Source: Botrytis cinerea B05.10 (Eukaryota > Ascomycota > Leotiomycetes > Helotiales > Sclerotiniaceae). From it: a DNA stretch of 64,000 bases. The notes under the pieces are model-generated. The model did not search any database. It worked only from the letters and a program-made list of their open reading frames with translations, and was not told the DNA's origin. The stretch is taken from positions 248,001 to 312,000 of the forward strand of contig NC_037314.1 in NCBI RefSeq assembly GCF_000143535.2, read 5' to 3'. This document shows positions 12,833 to 25,600 of this stretch, in pieces (within the stretch, counting starts at the first letter, position 1; each line of letters opens with the position of its first letter). A program made the translations under genes and the position numbers.

Positions 12833-13719
12833 ATGGCATCCGCAACTGGAATCCCACAAAATCCTCGAGTAGCTTCAGGAGAACTTCAAGATCCTTACGA
12901 AGCTGGCTATGGAGAAGATGAGCCTTTAATCGGAAGAGCCGGCGATGCATCACAACAGGAAGGTCGTCCACTGCTTTGGAATCTCGTACTTGGTATTTAA
13001 CCCTTCACATCATCCAATTCAACAAATAGCGATAACTAACACGAATTCTCAAATAGGTACAGCAATTATCACTCAAGTCGGGCTTATCCTCCTCGTAGCT
13101 CATGTCTGGGCTAGCATATTTCTCTCCCCATTGATACTCTTCTCAGCACATCCTCTCCTGAATTCTGCCGCCCTCTTGGTTCTTACCCAAGGAATTCTCA
13201 TTCTACAACCTACACACACCGCTACACAGAAACGTCAGGGTACCATTGCACATGCAGGAATAAATGCATTATCTAGTAGTCTCCTAATCGCCGGTCTTGT
13301 CGTTATCGAAGTCAACAAATTCGCACACAATGGAACGCATTTTGAATCAGCACATGCTATTCGTATGTATTTCTAATCAGATCTTGCTTCTTGAAATAAT
13401 ACTAATGATTTTAGTTGGTCTGATAACTTATATACTCCTCTTAATTCAATCTCTAGTCGGCTTCACTCAATACTTTACCCCCTCTCTATATGGCGATATT
13501 TCAACCGCAAAATCTATTTATAAATATCATCGATTGAGTGGATACCTCGTTCTTCTCCTAATGCTCGCTACAATCGCCGCGGCGACATGGACACCTTTTA
13601 ATGTTAACGCATTGCATATCAAGAGTTGGGCAGTTATTGTTTGTGCTGTATTACTCTTAATTGGAATCATTCCACGAATCAAGAAACAGAAATTAGGTTT
13701 GGGGTCTTCTCGATATTGA
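12833..13719 (+). CDS. Cytochrome b561-type transmembrane protein
   Basis: Three exons, 12833-12992, 13057-13362 and 13415-13719, with introns of 64 and 52 nt (256 residues). The start is the ATG at 12833; an upstream in-frame TTG was ignored. Residues 1-50 are hydrophilic and cytosolic-looking, followed by six hydrophobic segments (about 55-80, 87-104, 117-138, 152-172, 197-215, 222-240). Four histidines sit at helix ends as expected for two-haem b561 cores: H85, H119, H153 and H194 (the last in YKYHRLSGY). Such proteins move electrons across membranes, typically from ascorbate or a ferric reductant. Two acidic di-leucine motifs (EDEPLI at 28-33, EGRPLL at 43-48) suggest sorting to vacuole or endosome. 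No DOMON or reductase domain is fused. The substrate is unknown. Confidence 0.85.
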
Positions 13720-15074
13720 AGTAATCTGATGGAGGAATATGCGTCTAGTTTAGCAAGGAATGGACATGATGCTCTCAAGTGATGTAGGAACTTTCGTCGA
13801 CGTGGAGACAAGAGAATATGTATTATGATTTTGCGTTGTCATGATATAACATGCACGAGTATACGACAATGATGTTTTTGGGGGGTTTTGGCTTTGGGAT
13901 GGTGTTTGGGTAGCGAATGGATCATAAATTGTATTTTGAAAGCAGATGTATCGGAAATAAATCTTAATTTCAACCCAAATCATTCTCAAATCATTCTCTC
14001 TATAGCAATATGATTTCTCAAAATCACGTATTCGATTATTGTATTATAAGTTATTATTATTAGTCTCTGATAATACAATATTAGATATTACATTAGCAAG
14101 TTCCTGGACATATTCATTTTATATAAAGCTCTTATTACGCTTCTCTCTTGTTTCACTTTATTAGATGATTATGATTCCGCTATATTACATTTTCCTTTTT
14201 CTTTCGATTTCGATTTCGATTTCGATTTCGTTTTACTCTCTCTTTCCTATCCTACTACTATTCTATCCTATTTATATAATTTATTCTATCTCTCTCCTCT
14301 CCCCTCCTCTCCCCTCCTCTTTCCTCCCTCAAAGATACAATACCAATACCAATACCAATACCAATACCAATACCAATACCAATACCAACCAACACCCAAC
14401 ACCCAACGACCAACAAGCAATAAGAAAGAATAATAAGTATATAGAATCGATATTATATCAATTAATCATCATCACTTTTCAGTGACCAAATACCGAATGT
14501 CAAATATCAGATATTAAATATTAGATACCGCACACAATATACTCATTCCTAAAATACTCATTACATTACTAAATTAACTATTAACTATTATTCATAAACT
14601 TGAATGATAGTCCTAATCCATACCCCCCTAATACTATACCGCATACAACAGTCGTATTACAATCATCACTAATACTAATATCAACAACCGACTCAAAACA
14701 AAACATTACACTCCTTTTCTACTTTGAACTCTTCAGTATCGATACCTACCCCCTACCTACCTATCACTGCCAATACAACAAATCTCTACTAACACATTCA
14801 CAAAAATAATCATCACAATAATGAACAATAATAAACTCAGTTTCTGTGCATATAATATATTCGTACATGTGCAATCGTCATCCAATGACCCTACCCCTCT
14901 TTGTTACCTATCCCAATCCTGTTTCCATTCCAATCGAATCATATCCCCCGTACCCATACTCATAACCATACACATATACCAATATACAATTTGTCCATCC
15001 AATTCCATAATACAACTCCTACAACCCAACACCCATTTCAATCATCCCATCAAAACCCTTACTCCCAAATTCCC
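13720..15074. other. Convergent spacer with simple repeats
   Basis: Space between the 3' ends of the b561 gene (plus) and the M13 peptidase (minus). Plus-strand open frames at 14165-15284 are translations of simple sequence: TTTCGA repeats at 14202-14230 and ATACCA repeats at 14336-14388. The remainder is AT/CA-rich. I see no gene here. Confidence 0.6.
14336..14388 (+). repeat. (ATACCA)n microsatellite
   Basis: About eight to nine perfect copies of a six-base unit between converging genes, with a TTTCGA hexanucleotide run about 110 bp before it. Confidence 0.9.
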
Positions 15075-17796
15075 CTACCACAACTTACATACTGGTTCCT
15101 TCTCCTTACAACTAAAAGCCTCCTTAAATTCTCGACTATTAGCCATTGTACCCAATACTCTTGCCCACTTTGGTGCATGTGGATCGGTATAGAGTCTATT
15201 AATTGCCGTTTCCTTAGTAGTCTTTCCGCACCACCAGTTAGCATAACTAACAAAGAACAATTGATCTTGCGAGAAATGCTCTGATAATCCTGGAAGATTT
15301 TGATTCTTCTCATTACTCTCCCCTTGACGTTTCTTCCATGCAGCGAAAGAGGCAGAAAGTCCTCCGGCATCTGCGATGTTTTCACCCAAGGTGAGTTTGC
15401 CATTGACGTAAAGAGGTTTGTCATCTGGACCGGGAATGCTGTAATTACTGTATTGGTCGATGAAACATTGTGCACGCTCTTTGAATGCAGCTACTGTAGA
15501 TGGTGTCCACCAATCAGTATAGTTGCCATTTTGATCATAATGACGACCTGTAGAATCAAATGCATGAGATAATTCGTGTCCGGAAACAGCACCAAAAGCA
15601 CCGTAACTCAGATATTGAGGAACGGCTACGTCGAAGACTGGGAATTGCATTATACCGGCTGGGAAAACAATTTCGTTTCCGGGTGGGTTATAATAAGCAT
15701 TCACTGTTGGTACTGTCATACCCCATTCATTTCTATCAACTGGCTTTCCCAGACTTGACCATTCACGCGCAATATCAAATCGTCTCATATTCAAGGAGTT
15801 CTTGAAATAAGCCGATTGCGATACCTGAACAGATTGGTAGTAACTGCGAAGGTTCTCCGGATCCATAATATCGGGGCTCTATTTCATTCATCAGTATATA
15901 AATTATCTTCTCGTTTTAGACATTAAACATACCTGTGTAGGATATCCGATCTTCTGAACGATCTTGTGTACTTTCTCAATGCCCAAATCAATGACACTAT
16001 CATCCATCCATGTAGTTGCCTTGAGTTTCTCAATAAACATCTCTTTGATATCAGAGACAATCTGATCTCCAAAGTCCTTGGCATCAGCAGAAAAGGCCTT
16101 CTCTACGAAGAATCGACTCAAAATCCAACCGAGTCCATCGTCAACATGTGACACGCAAGTTCTCCATCGTTCTGGTTGAGAATCCGCATCCTTCCCTTGA
16201 AGCTCATTGATAAATTTTCGATAAGGTTTTAGCTCATCTGCTTCAATCTCTGTGTAGAATGTCTGAATGAGCTTCCATACGAAGTATGTTTGTAATGTTT
16301 CCTTTGGAGTAGTCTTTAGTACGTCTGCTAATGCGTGCATGTAACTTGGCGATGCAATGATCAATCGATCAAGATGAACATCTGCAGGAATCAAACTATG
16401 AATGATTTTAGAGAGATGAATTTGTGGAGTCAGTTTGTCAGCCTCTTGAAGTGACATTGGGTTGTAAGTTTTTGTAACGTCGTCCCTGTCTTCATTGTTT
16501 GGAGAGGCAGCAGCTAATTTCTTCTCAAGAGCAACTACATCACGGGCAAGGTCTGCTGCTTTGTCTTGTGCAGCAATGCTGTCACGATGAAGACCCTTGC
16601 TGTTTTGATGCTCTGGTAGAAACTTGGGGATGACTTGTGCAATAGTCTGAGTATAATCGTTTACTACCTTTTCATTATCGTAATACTCTTTAGATGGGAG
16701 ACCGATTCTATAAGGAGGTGCTACCTGGACGATGACGGTGTCGGGGTCTTTGTCATCAGGTCCGGTGCCAGATGATATAAGTGCCGAAGATCCCAATTTA
16801 GCCATGTATTCTATAGTGTCTGTGAGACTACTATGGTCCTCTGACTTCATGAGCAAGTGCTTGTCGCCTTGAACCGAAAACATATCGGTCAATTGCTTCG
16901 TTATTTCTTGTAAAGGAGTGATGCCAACAGTCTTAATCTTGGTTTCATTCATGCATGCATTGTAGCCTGCCTTGAGTTTATCAAAATTCTCTTCGTCCAC
17001 TGAAGCGGGAGATGATGATAACATGGCGGGAGAGAAGCTCGAGTGCTGTCATACAATTAGTTACGTTTTATGGCTGATGTTGGAAAATGCTCACTTTAGA
17101 TTCTTTGGGATAATCTCCTTCAAGTATGTGCCTCAACAAAGTTTGTGAATTCTCACTCATGATTGTTCCTGTAAAGGCATCACCTTGATCGGGTCTCAGA
17201 TCGTGATGATCTCTCCATCCACCACAGACTAGTTCTTCGAAATTCGAACACGCATCAAGCTCTGTATATTTGGGAGAAAGGTTGTTTAGAATTTCGGAAG
17301 CGGCGTGAACGCATGCTGCGGAGTCGCATGTGCTTTGCTGAAGGATTTGCTTTTGAGGCGAGCGAACTAAGCGTGGATATAAAAGTCAGTGATCGCGTTT
17401 CATCTAGGCATACTCCTATAAGAAGGTGGAGCCGAGGGTATTCTCGAATTATAGAGCTGGATGGGGGCAATGTCATGGTGCGTGAGGAAAATAGATATCC
17501 ATACCGGTGAAGAATAGAGAAGCGGTAATAATCACAATCGTTACCAACAAAACTCCCACGACCCCCAAAGTGCTATGAATAAACCATCTCAATTTCGCCT
17601 TCTGACTTTTGGCTTTCCAAGAGCCCGAAGCGGAATCAGATGAGTGCTCGGAACCACTGGCTTCTTTTCGAAGAAGCGGCGCCTCTTCCGAGTCCTCGTC
17701 GCTTACTTGTCTCGGAGACGAAGAGCACATATTTAACACTCGTTCTGCTACGCCAACATGCCCTTGTGCATGCGGCTTCTTGGTAGAAGCACCCAT
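15075..17796 (-). CDS. M13-family zinc metallopeptidase (neprilysin/ECE-like)
   Basis: Four exons: complement of 17505-17796, 17095-17366, 15933-17045 and 15075-15878, giving 826 residues with introns of 138, 49 and 54 nt. The ATG at 17796 is the only plausible start in the first open frame; the upstream extension lacks ATG. A hydrophilic N-tail with an acidic di-leucine (EEAPLL, 37-42) precedes one membrane span at about 72-96, so this is a type II membrane protein with a lumenal or extracellular catalytic domain. Cysteine-rich family signatures follow (STCDSAAC, ELVCGGW). Then come NAYYNPPGNE, the zinc site HELSH at 660-664, the third ligand in ENIADAGG (E725), and the terminal C-x-x-W (CKLW) typical of M13. 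All catalytic residues are intact. Such enzymes cleave oligopeptides; the fungal substrate is unknown, and a vacuolar or endosomal site is inferred from the di-leucine. Confidence 0.93.
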
Positions 17797-18517
17797 ATCG
17801 TATAGACGCGTCGACACCGCGGTTAAAAGTCCAGCCAGGGGAACAACAAAATTTGCAAAAGTGTTCTCGGCTTTCGTTTTGGCTCGTATTCTTGTGATCA
17901 GCGATGATGCAGGTGGAGGCGTGGAATGAGGAAGACGTTGCGGATAAGATCTTGGTCTTGCAGCAGCGGACTTCTTTTGCCTGCGCGCCAGATCGTCGGA
18001 GATTGTGACGATGAATAACAAACCCCCTTAAAAGATTCAAAATTGAGCAAAAGAGAAGAAGTGAGAAGGTTGAACACAAGGTTGGATGCTCAATGCTGAT
18101 TGATATAGAGGGCGTTTACGATATGGAATGGCTGGGGAAGGGGAAGGGGAAGGGGAATCAATGCAGAACACCAGAAAGCGGGGAGAGCTTCTTTCCTTAT
18201 CGGGACCTTGAAACAGCCAAATTAGGAAAGGAAGAGCCGGTGGATAGATCCGAACGAACCCTTGGCAAAACATGTCGTCCAATGCTTGATCTGTATGGAA
18301 TCAGGAATCAAATCTCATTCACGGACGGTGCGCCGGCGATTGTAGAATTGAGAAACCTTCTCACCGACACAGACAAAACTCTATCAAGATCATTCTTAGC
18401 TCTTGCTTGGTGAACCATGACCGGCAATTCGCAAAGCCGACTAACTCCGACAACAAGAAAGCTTCCGACGATGTAAATAATCACTGGTGCCCGTAGACGG
18501 AAGAAATGGGAAATGAA

Positions 18518-18565
18518 GTTGGTGTTGGCGTTGACGTTGACGTTGACGTTGATGTTGATGTTGAC
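18518..18565 (+). repeat. (GTTGAC)n-type minisatellite
   Basis: About eight imperfect six-base units (GTTGGC, GTTGAC, GTTGAT). They create a Val-Asp run in one reading frame that should not be taken for protein. Confidence 0.85.
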
Positions 18566-19053
18566 TCCAATCGTATATTCTTACTCATGGTACTTGTGAG
18601 CCATCCCGTGATCCCGACCGAGCAAGTAATCTTCATCGGCACCTTGGCAACGTTGACCTACACGGAGGAGTCCTGCCTGTGCTTTTCCCTCATCCCATCG
18701 CATCGCATCGCATGGCATCGCAATCGTCAAATCCCCGAAAGCATGTGTTTTCTTTTGGGGCGAGACAGACACCAGCCGCTTTCTATCGGTTCATCTAATA
18801 AATATATACATCCATACACACACCACCCACACACACCGTATCTTGCTGCTTCCCTGCGGCTACAGCGTTCTCACAGACAATTAGCCTACGACGTGCCTCC
18901 CAACTTAATTACACGGCATTCATTCGGGATTGATTGCTTCCTACACTTGGCGCGCAGTATGTGCACCATCGTACGAGTATTCGCGGGTTCCCAAGGAAGA
19001 CCTTGACGCAGCGGAATTGGCGACAGCCTCGTCATTTATGTTTTCTTTCCTAC

Positions 19054-19085
19054 GGGGCGGGCGGGCGTGCGTGCGTGCGTGCGTT
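19054..19085 (+). repeat. GCGG/GCGT tetranucleotide run
   Basis: GC-rich tetranucleotide tract (GGGC then GTGC units), isolated in the divergent spacer. Confidence 0.8.
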
Positions 19086-20133
19086 CTTCCTCTCCCCGAA
19101 TTGGAACCTGGCAATCAATCCATCGACGAATCGGCTTACCATATATACTATAACTATGGAGATGGCACAAGCGATCGATTTGCTTTCACTTTGTGAAATT
19201 GGAACGTTCATCGAAAACCCCTGAGCAATCTGGAAGGGGGAAAAGATCTGGGCATTTCTTTCCTTTTCCAGAGGATTGACACTTGGGAGGGGTGCTGATG
19301 GGTTGACGCTTCCTGTTTTCGTGATGATTCAATAAGGTTACTGCTGCTTCTATGGGAGTCGTAGGCAAGACCGCTCTATCCATAACACCAGATGAGACGG
19401 CCAATTCTTTGCAGGGAAAGGACCGCTTCGTATCAACATGCTCCGGCCATTTCCTTACACGGCTCTATAGATATATACGACTCGAGCACAATTGCATAAC
19501 CATCCAATTCAACCTTGCCTTGCCTTCCTTACCGTGCCTCCGACCTTTTTTGCTGACTGTCCCATGCCTTACTTATGTTGGTGCCTTAACCTTATGTCAA
19601 TGCCTCACATTAATGCCATGATACAACTTTATGACACTCCGCCCATTTTCAGGGGAGCGTACGCAGGAAGCAAGCTCATTGGCCAGCAGATGCAGCAGGG
19701 TAAGACATATGAAGTCATCATGCAGCTTCTTTCGTCAGAGTTCCTTTTTCAGGGTCCTTTTTGGGATTTGGAAATATATCATTGGCGTAAATGGGAGAGA
19801 GCCCTTCCGTGTGTTTTTCCCCCTTTGCAATTTTTGATTTTTTTCTTCTCTTGCTTGTGGAGGTGTGTGTGTGTGTGTGGATGTGCGCGGAGGTAGATAT
19901 GTGTATATATATGAATTGATGGCATTGTTGTTTTGATTATATTGCGGTTGTCTTGTATGCTTGCAACTTGTCAACAGTTATCGATCGAGCGGTTCCTTGA
20001 AACGATGGAATATCTGTCTATACGCTTCTGTCCATGCTGCCACTATGACGAATCGCTTTGTGCATGGAAATATCCAGGTCGTGAGCTGTGCGAACATTCC
20101 ATCATACCAAGTATGTTTGACGATTACTCACAC

Positions 20134-20195
20134 CAAAAGCAAAAGCAAAAGCAAAAGCAAAAGCACAAGCACAAGCACAAGCAAAAGCAAAAGCA
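20134..20195 (+). repeat. (AAAGCA)n / (CAAGCA)n microsatellite
   Basis: About ten hexanucleotide units switching from AAAAGC to ACAAGC and back, in the spacer upstream of the histidine kinase. Confidence 0.9.
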
Positions 20196-22686
20196 GCATT
20201 TTCTTGGTTCGTCGCGCGATGCTGCGATGCTCTGCGCCAAAGAGTGATCATAACGCAAGGGAGGAATCTGCACCAGATCATTGCAATGCCGTATATAATA
20301 TTCCTTACACAATACCAACTCGGCGACAACTACAATACTTCCCGGTACCATACCAGTAGGTCCCTAGTCGCCGGCTAGCCCATAACTCTGTCTTCGTGCC
20401 ACGGCCCTATGAGGCTCTTCCAAGGGATATCTCTGTAGAAATGCGAAGCGTGTGATGGAAAAACATGCCATGTGGAAATTTACGATCCACAAAAACTTCT
20501 CTGCCCGCTCTCGTTATCGCCGAATGTGGAATGGAATTTGGGATGCATTTTTCCTTCCATCCATCCATCCGTCGTCCATAATAATGAATGGGACAGACGC
20601 TTTCTTTTGTGCGTGCCGGATTTCCCCCTTTGGTCGCATTCAAGCGGTCATTGACACGCCATGTATTGATTAGTATGTGTGTGATATACCCGGTCGGGAG
20701 GAGGAAGCATTCATGTTGCCATCACTACGCATGCTTGGCACATGTATGTTGTTCTTTCGACAAACCCTATGTGCTTGCTTACGGATGAGCTGCGAAGACT
20801 TGAAACACAGGGGGATTGATGAAGTGTGAGTGCGCTGGTGTTAATCCGTGGGTAGTTATGAAGTAGTAGATTAGTAGAGCAGCAGCAGGTAGAATGGGCA
20901 ACGTGAGCTATTAGAACACTTGCCGAGTAGTCTTCACACTATCAAAAGAACCATGGGAGAGGGATGGAACGATCAGGTATCGGCAGGTGTTCAACGGCTG
21001 ATAAAAGCCACTCGTCGTCACTCATACATATATACTTCTATACTTCTATACTTCTTATCGTTCTTGCTGAGTTGACTGTACGAATTAATATTCCATAGAT
21101 ACAAGCATGAAATGAAATTGCTCCAGCTCGACGAATGGTGGTTCAGCCAGTCCTTTCTCGCCATCCAGCCTCTATTCAGAATATAAAACCAGGCCCCGTA
21201 CACAACCTATTCCTCCGATTCCAACCTGTCGACTCCAATCACCACCCGTCTTTCGAACGTCTGAGAGCCTTAGATCCCGCACGTCTGAAAGTCTGAGTGC
21301 TGAATCCGTCTTCACGCTCCCACGGCTAGCAAAAGGCTTCAAAACATCTAGAAGCAATGCCCTACATACCACGTACCCACTGTTCCCGTCTTGTGTTTCC
21401 ATTTTCCAACGGTCTCGTGTACAAGGGATTTTGTGGGTTTTCCTGCACCACTCTGCACCAGCTGTAAGAAAAAAAAAGGTCCCCCCTCTCTCCCCCCAAC
21501 CAACCAATATTGACATGGGAGGAGAAAGGAAGACGTGAGCTTTGTCCTGCGTAGGTAGTACAGAGTATTATGGACACTTCATTCTTGTGTGATGGACGAC
21601 CTACGTCGCACATCTTACATCCTACACTCTCCGCAGAAAATCAAATCTTCCTTGGCTCATCTCTCATGTATACGGCCTTACTCGCTTTCTCGTCCAACTA
21701 CCGCCGGTCGACCAGCTTCTTCCTGACACCGTCCAGATGCGATGCTTGATGGCAGACGTGCAATTTATGGTATACGGAGGGTAGAGTGCGCGATGGAAAT
21801 CAGGTGGGATGCCGTTCAAATGCAAATCAAACACGCTCTCCCACGATATGTTCTGTTAGATTAGGTTAGGCTAGTCTGCTGCGTATATTATATACTACAC
21901 CCATGATCCATTCATCCAACCTTGTTTCCGTGCAACTTGTTAACAACGAATTTGGCCCAATCGAATCAATTGCCTGGCTGTGGTTTACCCCTACTATTTC
22001 ACTATTCCTTGCACATCCATCATACAGAGAGCACCTATCGCCCTACTAGGGATTGTACCTAGTCGCAGCGGTCGTAGTAGCAACAGAAGCAGCAGTAGGC
22101 ATACTCTCAGAGGAGAAGCGTCCCATCTCATCTCATCTCGTCCCATCTCATCCCATCTGTGCCCTTTCAATCTATCTTCCTTGGGTGCCACCACCATACA
22201 TCAAACCTTCTAGAAATCCTCGAAATAGATTTTGCCCTGATTTTTTATTCATTTTCCCCCCTCCCCCCCTCCCCCCTTCCACTTAATTTTTTCATTTCTT
22301 CCTGAATTCTGCAAAGAATCCAACGTCTTAGTCAGAATAATAAAGAGAGGAAGGAAAAAACATCCCGCCAGATTGATTTGAATTTTGCCTTTTGAACTTG
22401 GTATTGATTTTGTTATTTCTCAATTGTCGTCTATTTTGGCCTGCCGGATTGCCTTACGATCTGCTGCCCTCTACGTCATTTCCCGACTAATAAAGCCTTT
22501 CACTTTGCACTACACAACTAAAGTGCTAAGGTAATCAAGACCAAACCCCAAATCAACAATAACAACCCCAAATCTCCACGAATGAAGAATCTCGCTGCGG
22601 CGGTTTCACTAGCGATCGCAATATTATTTTGTCTGGGGTCGAAATAGCGCCAGAGGTTTGCAAGAGGGTCTTCCAGGGAGGACGGC

Positions 22687-25600
22687 ATGCCACCTTCAGT
22701 CGCTCCTCTTGACAAACCGTCCTCACCAACTTCAAAGAAACGCCCTGGGTCGCGACGATCCAGTGGCAACGACAAGACTGACAACTCACCCACTCAGCTA
22801 CACTCGTCATCATCACCGACGCAACATGGATTAAGAGAGAGACGCTCATCAGATTCGAAGGCGAAGGACTCGATGCCAGATATCCTTACCGGTGCAAAAG
22901 CACCCTCAATATCCAGCGATGTGGAAATGGCCAGTGATAATGAGGTTCAGGATGTTGGATCTTCGAGTCTTCAAAATTCAGAAAATGTGCATACAGGAGA
23001 GTCCAGAAGTCCTGCCCCCGGTCGGAAGCTAAGCTTGCCCCCAGGGACAATGCCGCTGTACGACCCGGCCGAGGAGGTGGAACGGCTTCGAGCCATGAAT
23101 GCGCAAATGCAATTGAATCAGCATCGTGAGAGATTGGCCAAGCAATTGGAGGATAGAGAAGAGCTGCAAGGGAAAATGACACTAAGCAGTGCTGGTCTCA
23201 AGGCACGAGTATCCCCCATTCATGAAGAATCCATATCACCATCATTAGAGGCAGCATTTGCTAGTCCAATTCCATCTGGTATGGAAACAGCGTCGACCGA
23301 GTCTGTCAGGACCATCAGGGGAGGTGAAACACCAGCTGCATTGCATGCAAGAACTCCTTCGTATCCATTTCCACCGATGCGAACACCAAGGCAACTTAGC
23401 TACAATGGCCACCGCCCTTTTACCGCACTCTCACCAACTGTAAATCCGGAAAATTTTGCCGGTGGTTCCTTCTACGATGGACCGCACGATCATGTTCTAT
23501 CCGGGCCAATAACCCCCGTATCAGGTCTCAACTTTCAGCCAGCAGGTTCACAATTATCGAATCGTGATTCAGTTTTTGAAACACCGAATCTTTATGATCT
23601 TAGTCTTATGTTATCTGCCGAACCTGGACTTGATCCATGGTGGTCGACGGTGGTAAAAATCATGAGAGATGTCTACAAGGCTGACAGGGTAACGCTCTCT
23701 GTGCCTGCAGATTCGACAGACATTGAAAATGTTCCCTGGGGACAAAAAGCAACTTTTAACGCAGCAGAAGAGGATGAGTTAAGTCTGGCCTATTTGCCAC
23801 GAGGTAGCAGTTTTATTCCCAGTAGCAGCGGCGACACGCTCGAGACTTCAGCTTCTGAAGGATACGGATCTGGTGACTCACCACCGGAAGCCATTATGAC
23901 CCGACCTGGACTTCCTAGCAGACACTCATTCACTAGCTATGAGGCAACAAAGAGAGACCCAGCATCCCTTCCCGAGACTGCTAGAAATCTCACTGCACGA
24001 CCTTCCCCTCTCACTCGCGCTAAGAGCTATGTTTCTACTCGACCCGATCAACCACCACGAACAGGCACACTTCAAAAGGCGCAACTCAGTTTGCAGGCAC
24101 TAGAAGACCACATGGCATTTGAGGCCGAGAAACCGACTGCAAGTTGGGAAGATGCTGAGCAATCAAACAGAGATGTGCAAGGACGTGTATTTTCAGTTTT
24201 ACAAGCCTTAGATTATGAAGCTGATCCATTGATTGATAGTAGTGGTGTATTGAGAGTTCTGGAGAAGGAAAGAGTCATTGCATTAACGAGAGATTATCCA
24301 TACTTGAACAACCCGGCGGATTCAGAAAGGGGGACCGAGAGTACCATACCAATATTAGGTTCAAAAGCAGATTCACCCGAGCGACTGAAAAAGGGCAAGG
24401 CGACAGAAGTGGGAGGACAAGTTTCATCTATCTTTGGAACCAAACCCAACAAACGATCAAGTCGCAGTTTCCGTCTTCAATCTGGCGAAAAAGGCAAAAA
24501 CACACAAGATGCTGCAGCACCTCCATTACCACTTCCAAGATATGAAGAATACGAACAAACTCCACCATCGCCATGGTCACAATCCCCAGCTCCTTCTCCG
24601 GCTGTGAGAGTGGAAACAACAGACAATCCTTTCTTTGCGAATTCTACTGTAGACGAAGAAACATTCAACCCACATCAAACACCCCAGGACTATTCTAAAA
24701 TGCAACAAGTTGAGGCGATTGGAGTCGATAGATCGTGGACCGTTCTACATATTCCTTTAACCCATCCTTTACTTTCAAAGCCAGTACAATCATTTCGGTT
24801 AGATACTGCCGCCATGGAATCAAAATCTGCAGGTCGTGGTAAAAATGTTGATCAGTTACCCAAATACGCCGATTCTTCCAAGTTACAAGGGGCAGAACCA
24901 ATCAAGGAAAAGCGAGCCCCTATTGCAATTCTTTCAATCCTCAGCCCCGTGATTCCTTATCCATCTAATCTTAGACACTCTCTAGAACACCTCTCGCCAC
25001 ACATGGCCACTTCATTCTCCCTTTGTCGTCATTATTCCAATCTCGAAACGGAGGTCGCTGGTCTGTCTCGAAAACGCCCACATACTACTGGATTTGGTGC
25101 TATTGCTGCGGGAGGTCGACAAGTTCATGATCAGTCTTTGGCAGCAAGCGGGAATGTGGCTTACTCGCCGGCCGAGGAGGGTATGCGTCAACACTCGGGA
25201 GGAAGCATGACAAGCCCGAGCGATTATTCTGGAGTATCTCGAAGTGCCAATGCATCCCCAAGTGGTACGCCGTCCTGGGATCCCGGTAGTGTGGGATTCA
25301 CGCTCGATAGAAAATCCAGCGGCGACAGTCCTGGATATATCTCAAATGAAGGATACTTCAGCTCAAGGAGGCCGGGTGTAACTCGCATGGATACAGGAGG
25401 AAGTAGCGTGGTGGGTGTTCGACGCTCGTCGAAAGAAACTTCGCCCGCTGAGACCCGGTTGGTACCACGAAATCAGGCTGATGATCGACCTTTGGGACAA
25501 AGTGCTTCTTCAGTCGACGGTGGTGATAATTCAACCAAGACCAAAGCTGACGTAGAAGGCTCACAACCTTCATCCAATTCATCCGGGGCAGAAATTCGTA

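Larger units (their letters stand above)
17797..22686. other. Large gene-free divergent spacer
   Basis: 4.9 kb between the divergent M13 peptidase and histidine kinase genes. No open frame here shows family features; frames of up to 166 codons (for example 18506-19006) are built on microsatellites. It is moderately GC-rich and complex between the repeats, unlike the simple spacers elsewhere, so long 5' leaders or regulatory DNA for the kinase are plausible. Confidence 0.5.

Noticed and set aside
14165..15284. Several plus-strand frames of 69-127 codons
   Set aside because: Translations of simple repeats and antisense to the 3' end of the M13 peptidase.
17797..18021. Upstream extension of the M13 peptidase first exon
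   Set aside because: The open frame contains no ATG before 17796 and begins at TTG.
18506..19006. 166-codon plus-strand frame with a Val-Asp run
   Set aside because: Built on a GTTGAC minisatellite, with no domain character downstream.
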